This document shows positions 13,451 to 19,235 of a stretch of 19,235 nucleotides of DNA, in pieces. The translations under genes and the position numbers were made by a program. The notes beneath the pieces are model-generated. The model ran no database searches, was not told where the DNA came from, and saw nothing but the letters and a program-made list of their open reading frames with translations. Each line of letters starts with the position of its first letter. Positions within the stretch are counted from its first letter, which is position 1. Source of the DNA: an uncultured Oscillospiraceae bacterium (lineage in GTDB: Bacteria; Bacillota_A; Clostridia; Oscillospirales; Oscillospiraceae); contig CAJTTS010000064.1 of NCBI GenBank assembly GCA_910579155.1, forward strand, positions 1-19,235, written 5' to 3'.

Positions 13451-14566
13451 ATGAAAAAGTTGGGCTTTGGTTTGATGCGCCTGCCTCTGCTGGATAAGAA
13501 CGATTACAGCAGCGTCGATGTGGAGCGGGTCAAGAAAATGGTGGATCAGTTCATGGAAAACGGCTTTACCTACTTTGACACCGCCGCCCCCTACCACCAG
13601 GGCAACAGCGAGGTGGCATTCCGTGAGGCTGTGGTCAAGCGGTATCCCCGCATGGCCTATACCATTACGGATAAGCTGTCCCTGTTCATGATCCGGGATA
13701 GATCGGATTTCCCGGCCTTCTTCGACAGTCAGTTGGAGCGGTTGGGCGTGGACTATGTAGACTACTACTGGCTTCACGGCCTGGGCGGGCCGTCCTACCG
13801 GCAGGCGGAGGAATGGGGCGCGTTCCAGTTTGTTCAGAATCTGAAAGCGGCGGGGAAAGTCAAGCACATCGGGATGTCCTTCCACGACAAGGCGGCACTG
13901 CTGGATGAGATTCTGACCCGTCACCCGGAAATGGAGTATGTGCAGCTACAACTCAATTACCTGGATTGGGAGGACGCTACCGTGGAAGCGCGGAAGTGCT
14001 ACGAGGTGGCCTACAAGCACCGCAAGCCGGTGATCGTCATGGAACCCGTTAAAGGCGGAAGTCTGGTGAACATCCCGGAAGAAGCTCACCGGCTGTTTCA
14101 CGGCTATGCTCCCGACTGCTCGGACGCTTCCTGGGCCATCCGCTTTGCCGCCAGTCCCGCCAATGTGATGATGGTCCTCTCCGGCATGAGCGATGAGGCA
14201 CAGATGGAGGACAACATCAGCTATATGGCAAAGTTCCAGCCCTTGAATGAGGATGAGCAGGAGATCGTGGCCCAGGCCGCTGAAATCATCAAGGCCAGCA
14301 TCACCATTCCCTGCACCGCCTGCCGGTACTGCGTGGACGACTGCCCCAAGAAGATCGCCATTCCAGACTATTTCGCCATCTACAACAATTTGAAGCGGTT
14401 CGGCGGTCCCCAGGGGATGGTGGCCCGGACTTACTATGGAAATCTGACACAGGCCCACGGGAAAGCGTCCGAGTGCATCAAGTGCGGCAAATGTGAACAG
14501 CATTGCCCCCAGCATCTTCCCATCCGGGAGTATCTGAAGGACGTGGCAGGGGAATTGGAAGGATGA
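13451..14566 (+). CDS. Aldo/keto reductase with C-terminal 4Fe-4S ferredoxin domain
   Basis: A 371-residue fusion. The AKR barrel (about 1-280) keeps the tetrad D43 and Y48 in YFDTAAPYHQ, K75 in TDKLS and H109 in YWLHGLG. The C-terminal domain holds two clusters with C-x2-C-x2-C-x3-CP spacing: C288, C291, C294, C298 (CTACRYCVDDCP) and C342, C345, C348, C352 (CIKCGKCEQHCP). They should bind two 4Fe-4S centres, so the enzyme can exchange single electrons with ferredoxin- or flavin-type partners as well as NADPH. This fusion type is common in anaerobic Clostridia. The start is ATG at 13451 with AAGGGAGA seven bases upstream. First gene of the second LysR-controlled operon; its stop overlaps the FMN-reductase start (ATGA). 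Cytosolic. Confidence 0.94.
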   Translation: MKKLGFGLMRLPLLDKNDYSSVDVERVKKMVDQFMENGFTYFDTAAPYHQGNSEVAFREAVVKRYPRMAYTITDKLSLFMIRDRSDFPAFFDSQLERLGVDYVDYYWLHGLGGPSYRQAEEWGAFQFVQNLKAAGKVKHIGMSFHDKAALLDEILTRHPEMEYVQLQLNYLDWEDATVEARKCYEVAYKHRKPVIVMEPVKGGSLVNIPEEAHRLFHGYAPDCSDASWAIRFAASPANVMMVLSGMSDEAQMEDNISYMAKFQPLNEDEQEIVAQAAEIIKASITIPCTACRYCVDDCPKKIAIPDYFAIYNNLKRFGGPQGMVARTYYGNLTQAHGKASECIKCGKCEQHCPQHLPIREYLKDVAGELEG

Positions 14567-15177
14567 GCAATCAAAAAATACTTTTAGTCAACGGCAGTCC
14601 CCATGAAAAAGGCTGCACACATACGGTTTTAACCGAGATCGCATCCGTGTTTCGCGGCGAGGGAATGAGCGCGGATCTGTTTTGGGTCGGAACCAAGCCA
14701 ATACAAAGCTGTGTTGACTGCGGGCGGTGCGCTGAGAAGGGATGCTGTGTGTTTGAGGATCGTGTCAATGATTTCCTGGCGGTTGCCGGGGACTATGACG
14801 GCTTCCTCTTTGGCTCTCCGGTCCACTATGCCGGAGCCACCGGAGCATTGACCGCATTTATGGGCCGGGCGTTTTTTGCTGACCTGCACTCCGGGCAAAA
14901 CAGATTCTATTTGAAACCGGCGGCTGCGGTGGTATCGGCCAGACGTGCGGGTACAACTGCCACGCTGGACCAACTGAACAAGTTTTTCCTTTGGGGGCAT
15001 ATGCCGGTCATTTCCTCCCGGTACTGGAATATGGTACATGGCAGCAGCCCGGAAGAAGTTCTTGCTGACAAAGAGGGCATCCGAAACGTGCGGATGCTGG
15101 CAAAAAACATGGCGTGGTTCCTCCGCTGCAAGGAGGCCGGGGAAAAAGCCGGTGTGCCATTGCCGCAGTATGATTGA
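14563..15177 (+). CDS. NADPH-dependent FMN reductase / iron-sulfur-flavoprotein-like
   Basis: A 204-residue flavoprotein of the FMN-reductase/flavodoxin superfamily. The FMN phosphate loop is NGSPHEKGCTHTVLTEI (10-26) and the isoalloxazine-side block is GFLFGSPVHYAGATGALTAFMGR. Between them C50, C53, C56 and C61 (CVDCGRCAEKGC) give C-x2-C-x2-C-x4-C, the compact motif that binds a 4Fe-4S cluster in iron-sulfur flavoproteins. Cluster binding here is inferred. The start is ATG at 14563, overlapping the AKR stop by three bases, so the two are translationally coupled and may work as an electron-transfer pair. The frame is open further upstream but only inside the AKR gene. Cytosolic. A role in reducing quinones, nitro compounds or oxygen is possible. 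Confidence 0.9.
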   Translation: MSNQKILLVNGSPHEKGCTHTVLTEIASVFRGEGMSADLFWVGTKPIQSCVDCGRCAEKGCCVFEDRVNDFLAVAGDYDGFLFGSPVHYAGATGALTAFMGRAFFADLHSGQNRFYLKPAAAVVSARRAGTTATLDQLNKFFLWGHMPVISSRYWNMVHGSSPEEVLADKEGIRNVRMLAKNMAWFLRCKEAGEKAGVPLPQYD

Positions 15178-15202
15178 ATAATCAGACAGGAGGAATGAAA
15201 TC

Positions 15203-15871
15203 GTGAAACGAATGAGCGCACTGCTGCTCACACTGCTGCTGGCATTTTCTCTGACTGCCTGTGGCGGGACCCCGGCGCAGGACACGCCTGACGCCGGAAC
15301 AGATACATCGGCCTCAACACCGGCTGACAGTGATACGCCGACTGCGGATGAGCCGTCTGAACCTGCAAAGGATGAATCGGGTAATATTTTAGTGGCGTAC
15401 TTTTCCCACACCGGAAACACGGAGATCATTGCTAACATGATCGCGGAGCAGACGGGCGGAGATTTATTCTATGTGGAGACTACTACGGTCTATCCGGAGG
15501 AATATAACGATCTGATTGCCCAGGCCCGGCAGGAGCAAGATGATGACGCAAGGCCGGAATTGGCGTCCTCCGTGGAGGATATGGACGCCTACGACACAGT
15601 TTTCATTGGCTACCCCAACTGGTGGGGGACCATGCCCATGACTATGTTCACCTTTTTGGAAAGCTATGATTTTTCTGGAAAAACAGTGATTCCATTCTGC
15701 ACCCATGAGGGCAGCGCCCTTGGAAGCAGTGAGAGCGATATTGCGGAGTTGATCCCGGATGCCGAGCTGCTGGGCGGGCTGGCTGTCAGGGGACAAACTG
15801 CCCAAAACCGGCAGGACGAGGCCAGGGAAGCCGTGACCGATTGGCTGAGAGAGGGCGGTTTTATTGAGTAA
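15203..15871 (+). CDS. Lipoprotein with flavodoxin domain
   Basis: A 222-residue protein. The N-terminal lipoprotein signal MKRMSALLLTLLLAFSLTAC has lipobox LTAC with C20 as lipidation site. A Pro/Asp/Thr-rich linker (about 21-58) follows, then a complete Flavodoxin_4-type domain: ILVAYFSHTGNTEIIANMI (FMN phosphate loop SHTGNT), YDTVFIGYPNWWGTMPM and TVIPFCTHEGSALGSS. The signal is Sec-type without a twin arginine, so FMN would have to be bound outside the cell. The start is GTG at 15203 with AGGAGG nine bases upstream. It is a paralogue of the cytosolic flavodoxin at 5810. It is followed by a membrane protein whose start overlaps its stop by eight bases, suggesting a membrane-linked electron-transfer role. 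Confidence 0.9.
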   Translation: MKRMSALLLTLLLAFSLTACGGTPAQDTPDAGTDTSASTPADSDTPTADEPSEPAKDESGNILVAYFSHTGNTEIIANMIAEQTGGDLFYVETTTVYPEEYNDLIAQARQEQDDDARPELASSVEDMDAYDTVFIGYPNWWGTMPMTMFTFLESYDFSGKTVIPFCTHEGSALGSSESDIAELIPDAELLGGLAVRGQTAQNRQDEAREAVTDWLREGGFIE

Positions 15872-16538
15872 GAGGAGCCGCCCGGCTTTTAGGATGGCCG
15901 TGGATTGTTCCATGGCGATTCTTCTACCGCCGCTGATGGCGTACTCTCTGCTGGGAGAAATCGCCCACGAATGGCTGGGGATCGCTATGTCGGCGCTGTT
16001 TATCCTACACCACGTTTTGAACCGGAAATGGTATGGAGGCTTGTGCAAGGGACGGTACAGCGCCGTCCGTCTCCTGGGAACCGTGACTGATCTGCTCCTG
16101 CTGGCCGACATGATCGCTCTTCCTGTCAGCGGGATCATGATGTCCCGTCATGTATTCACCTTTTTGAATGCGGGGAGCGGGATGGCGCTGGCCCGGACGG
16201 TCCACCTGCTGGCCTCCTATTGGGGCTTGGTACTGATGAGTTTTCACGCCGGACTGCATGGCGGAGTGGTGATGGCAATGCTACGCAAAAGGGCAAACGG
16301 CAAATCTGCCGCCCGGACAATGGCGCTGCGCGCATTTACCATTCTGCTGGGGGTATGGGGTATTTTCGCTTTCCTGCGGCGGGAGATCGGCAGCTATCTG
16401 TTTCTGCGAAACCAATTTGTGTTCTTCGATTTCAACCAGCCGCTGCTTTTCTTTGTAGCTGATTATATTGCTGTTATGGTGTTGTTCGCTATGGCTGGTC
16501 ATTATTCCGCCAAGCTGCTGAAACGCCAGCACTCATAA
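15864..16538 (+). CDS. DUF4405-like His-rich membrane protein (putative cytochrome b-type)
   Basis: A 224-residue integral membrane protein with about five hydrophobic segments: ILLPPLMAYSLL, WLGIAMSALFILHHVL, LLLLADMIALPVSGIMM, HLLASYWGLVLMSFHAGLH and ALRAFTILLGVWGIFAF, plus a C-terminal one. His residues at or near membrane borders (H35, H49, H50, H96, H114, H128, H132) resemble heme ligands of cytochrome b561-type proteins. The family is usually annotated as DUF4405; heme binding is inferred. The start is taken as TTG at 15864, overlapping the upstream stop, with GAGGG about nine bases before it. ATG at 15894 is an alternative that would trim ten mostly basic residues. Position between two lipoprotein genes suggests a route for electrons across the membrane to surface redox proteins. 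Confidence 0.8.
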   Translation: MSKRSRPAFRMAVDCSMAILLPPLMAYSLLGEIAHEWLGIAMSALFILHHVLNRKWYGGLCKGRYSAVRLLGTVTDLLLLADMIALPVSGIMMSRHVFTFLNAGSGMALARTVHLLASYWGLVLMSFHAGLHGGVVMAMLRKRANGKSAARTMALRAFTILLGVWGIFAFLRREIGSYLFLRNQFVFFDFNQPLLFFVADYIAVMVLFAMAGHYSAKLLKRQHS

Positions 16539-16552
16539 GGAGTTCAGATTCT

Positions 16553-17320
16553 GTGAAAAAGGAACACATGACAATGTTATCTCTCTTTCTGATCCCACTG
16601 ATGCTGTTTTCCGCCTGCGGCGCACCATCCACACCGCCCCCTGTTGAAACGGAATCTTCCGTCCAGGTACAGTCAACAGAACAGGTTCGGCCCGTGGAGG
16701 GTGTTCCCGGCCCGGCGGAGCTGCTTTACCAGGGGCAGGCCAGTATGTGCATTGTGACAGACGAGGGCAAGGTGATCTACATCGACCCCTATGTGGGCGA
16801 AGGCTACGATCTGCCTGCTGATCTGATCCTGGTCACACACGCCCACTACGACCACAGTGGCGTAGACCGCATCGAAAACCGAAATCCAGACTGTCAGATC
16901 ATTACCTGGAAGGAAGCGATCCAGAACGGGGAACATCAGGTGTTTGACCTGGGCTACGTTACCGTGGAGGCAGTGGAAGCCGGATACAACCGCTGGCATG
17001 ATGTTTCTGAGTGCGTGGGCTATGTACTGACGTTCAGTAACGGCAAATCCATCTATGTGACCGGGGACACTTCCACCACGGAACAGATGCCCGATATGGC
17101 GGGAATGGAGATTGACTACGCCTTTTTCTGCTGTGATGGTGTATTCAACATGGGCCTGGAGGAAGCGGCGGAAGCCGCCAAGCTGGTAGGGGCCAAGCAC
17201 AATATCCCCTATCATGTGACGGCCAGGAACGATGTTTTCTTTGACCGCACACTGGCGGAGCAGTTCAATGCGGAAAACCGGCTGATTTTGGACATAGGGG
17301 AAACTTTATTGGTAGAATAG
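16553..17320 (+). CDS. Lipoprotein with metallo-beta-lactamase-fold domain
   Basis: A 255-residue protein. The lipoprotein signal is MKKEHMTMLSLFLIPLMLFS followed by AC, with C22 as lipidation site. A Pro/Val/Thr/Glu-rich linker leads to a UlaG-like MBL domain from residue 57 to the end. Metal ligands are HAHYDH (H96, H98, D100, H101), D172 in TGDTS and H221 in PYHVTARN. The start is GTG at 16553 with TAAGGAG ten bases upstream, overlapping the stop of the membrane-protein gene. The catalytic module is about 93% identical to the C-terminal half of the SLH protein at 11102, so the same hydrolase is displayed once on the membrane and once on the wall. The substrate is unknown. Confidence 0.9.
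   Translation: MKKEHMTMLSLFLIPLMLFSACGAPSTPPPVETESSVQVQSTEQVRPVEGVPGPAELLYQGQASMCIVTDEGKVIYIDPYVGEGYDLPADLILVTHAHYDHSGVDRIENRNPDCQIITWKEAIQNGEHQVFDLGYVTVEAVEAGYNRWHDVSECVGYVLTFSNGKSIYVTGDTSTTEQMPDMAGMEIDYAFFCCDGVFNMGLEEAAEAAKLVGAKHNIPYHVTARNDVFFDRTLAEQFNAENRLILDIGETLLVE
16721..17320 (+). repeat. MBL module, copy 2 of a 600-bp duplication
   Basis: Ungapped partner of 11759-12358. Most differences are single, often third-position, changes; runs such as the codons for GLEEAAEAAKLVGAKH are the same apart from isolated bases. Both copies keep every predicted metal ligand, so neither looks like a decaying gene. Confidence 0.92.
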
Positions 17321-17333
17321 GAGACTACTGCGT

Positions 17334-18341
17334 ATGAAAAAAACGATTTTTCTGCTGGCGGCGTTTTGTCTGCTGCTTGCTGGCTGCGGCGCTGGGGACA
17401 CGGGGGATACACCAGCCGTATCCGTCCAGACGCCTGCCCCCAGCCAGGGGGAAGCGCCTGACAACACCGCCACAGCGCCGCCCGCCGGCAACGGCGAAAC
17501 GACTGCCAAGAACTTTGACCTGGAGCGCGGCGTGGTCACGCTGAACAACGGAATCGAAATGCCCATCCTTGGGATCGGCACCTTCCGTTTGAGCAACGAG
17601 CAGGCGGAGAACTCCGTCTATTGGGCGCTGCGGGACGGCTATCGGCTCATTGACACCGCCCGTATCTACGGCAACGAGCAGGGCGTGGGCCGGGGTATCC
17701 AGCGGGCCATTGACGAGGGGCTTGTGACCCGTGAGGAAATTTTTGTGACAACAAAGATGTGGACGGACGACTACGACAACGGTGCAGAAGCCATTGACCG
17801 CTCCCTGGAGCGCCTGGGCCTGGACTACATCGACCTGATGATCCTGCACCACTCTCAGCCCCGCAACGATGTGGCGGCGTATCAGGCCATGGAGCAGGCG
17901 GTGGAGGACGGGAAGCTCCGCTCCATCGGACTGTCCAACTATTACACCCCGGAGGACTTTGACCGGCTGGTGAACGCCACCACCATCATCCCGGCGCTGA
18001 TGCAGAACGAAACGCATCCCTACCACCAGAGTACCGGGATGAAAGACCATCTGGCCCAATACGGCACGGTCATGGAGAGTTGGTTCCCCCTGGGCGGGCG
18101 GGGCAACACACAGACACTGTTCAACGATGAAACCATCTCCGCCATTGCCGCCGCCCACGGCAAGACCTCTGCGCAGGTCATTCTTCGCTGGCATTTGCAG
18201 GCGGGCAATATCGCTATTCCCGGCTCCAGCAACGAAGATCATATCCAGGAGAACTTTGAAATTTTCGACTTTGAGCTGTCCGAGGAAGAAATGGCGCAGA
18301 TGACTGCACTGGATAAAAACGAACGGTTTGCGGGCTATTAA
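17334..18341 (+). CDS. Lipoprotein aldo/keto reductase
   Basis: A 335-residue AKR with an export signal. MKKTIFLLAAFCLLLAGC is a lipoprotein signal (lipobox LAGC, C18), followed by a low-complexity Pro/Thr/Ala linker to about residue 60. A complete AKR5-like barrel comes next, with tetrad D107 and Y112 in RLIDTARIYGNEQGVG, K141 in VTTKMW and H172 in LMILHHSQ. The cofactor loop reads IPGSSNEDHIQENFEIFDF, so the Lys that normally contacts the NADPH 2'-phosphate is Gly and the Arg is His. The start is ATG at 17334 with AGGAG ten bases upstream, overlapping the MBL gene's stop. An AKR outside the membrane would lack cytosolic NADPH, so either the cofactor or the function is unusual. It is related to the cytosolic AKR at 6361. 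Confidence 0.91.
   Translation: MKKTIFLLAAFCLLLAGCGAGDTGDTPAVSVQTPAPSQGEAPDNTATAPPAGNGETTAKNFDLERGVVTLNNGIEMPILGIGTFRLSNEQAENSVYWALRDGYRLIDTARIYGNEQGVGRGIQRAIDEGLVTREEIFVTTKMWTDDYDNGAEAIDRSLERLGLDYIDLMILHHSQPRNDVAAYQAMEQAVEDGKLRSIGLSNYYTPEDFDRLVNATTIIPALMQNETHPYHQSTGMKDHLAQYGTVMESWFPLGGRGNTQTLFNDETISAIAAAHGKTSAQVILRWHLQAGNIAIPGSSNEDHIQENFEIFDFELSEEEMAQMTALDKNERFAGY

Positions 18342-19235
<894 letters not shown>

Noticed and set aside
17325..18242. Minus-strand open frame antisense to the lipoprotein AKR (and similar ones at 6331-7224 and 4968-5765)
   Set aside because: All are antisense shadows of well-supported AKR genes, caused by high GC at third positions.

Overview
The window looks like a moderately GC-rich gut Clostridia (Bacillota), most likely an Oscillospiraceae-type genome. 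The reasons are strong AGGAGG-type ribosome binding sites, Gram-positive lipoprotein signals, an S-layer-homology (SLH) surface protein, a Firmicute-style MOBP relaxase with SLOG and Xre accessory genes, and flavodoxin/aldo-keto-reductase clusters typical of strict anaerobes. The taxon is an inference; no rRNA or other marker gene is present.

Region 1 (1-3435) is part of an integrative/mobilizable element. It holds the 3' end of an unknown gene, a small Xre-type regulator (minus strand), a MOBP relaxase, a second Xre regulator (minus strand), a small acidic protein and a SLOG-family protein. It ends in a 170-bp run of inverted repeats, including a perfect 14-bp stem, that may be an origin of transfer. 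The relaxase promoter and the promoter of the acidic-protein/SLOG pair share the same layout (TTGTRA-N17-TATACT) and the same GTATTGTRAT block over the -35.

Region 2 (3436-8611) is a LysR regulator facing an operon of aldo/keto reductase (AKR), NTF2/SnoaL-like protein, flavodoxin, second AKR and MATE exporter, closed by a good terminator. Region 3 (8667-12415) holds a third AKR (a different subtype), then an SDR dehydrogenase behind a MerR-type long-spacer promoter, a cupin, and a secreted SLH protein with a C-terminal metallo-beta-lactamase-fold (MBL) domain.

Region 4 (12440-19235) is a second LysR regulator facing a tightly packed seven-gene operon: AKR with two C-terminal 4Fe-4S motifs, FMN reductase with an iron-sulfur-flavoprotein-like Cys motif, lipoprotein flavodoxin, DUF4405-like His-rich membrane protein, lipoprotein MBL protein, lipoprotein AKR, and a further AKR cut by the window end.

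Taken together, region 2 to the end is a redox island with six AKRs of three subtypes, one SDR, three flavin-type proteins, two MBL proteins and an exporter, under two LysR regulators and a predicted MerR-type one. Inferred role: reduction and export of reactive carbonyl, quinone or xenobiotic compounds. The most unusual parts are the run of putative extracytoplasmic redox lipoproteins in region 4 and a 600-bp MBL module present twice, once on an SLH anchor and once on a lipid anchor. Substrates cannot be read from the sequence.
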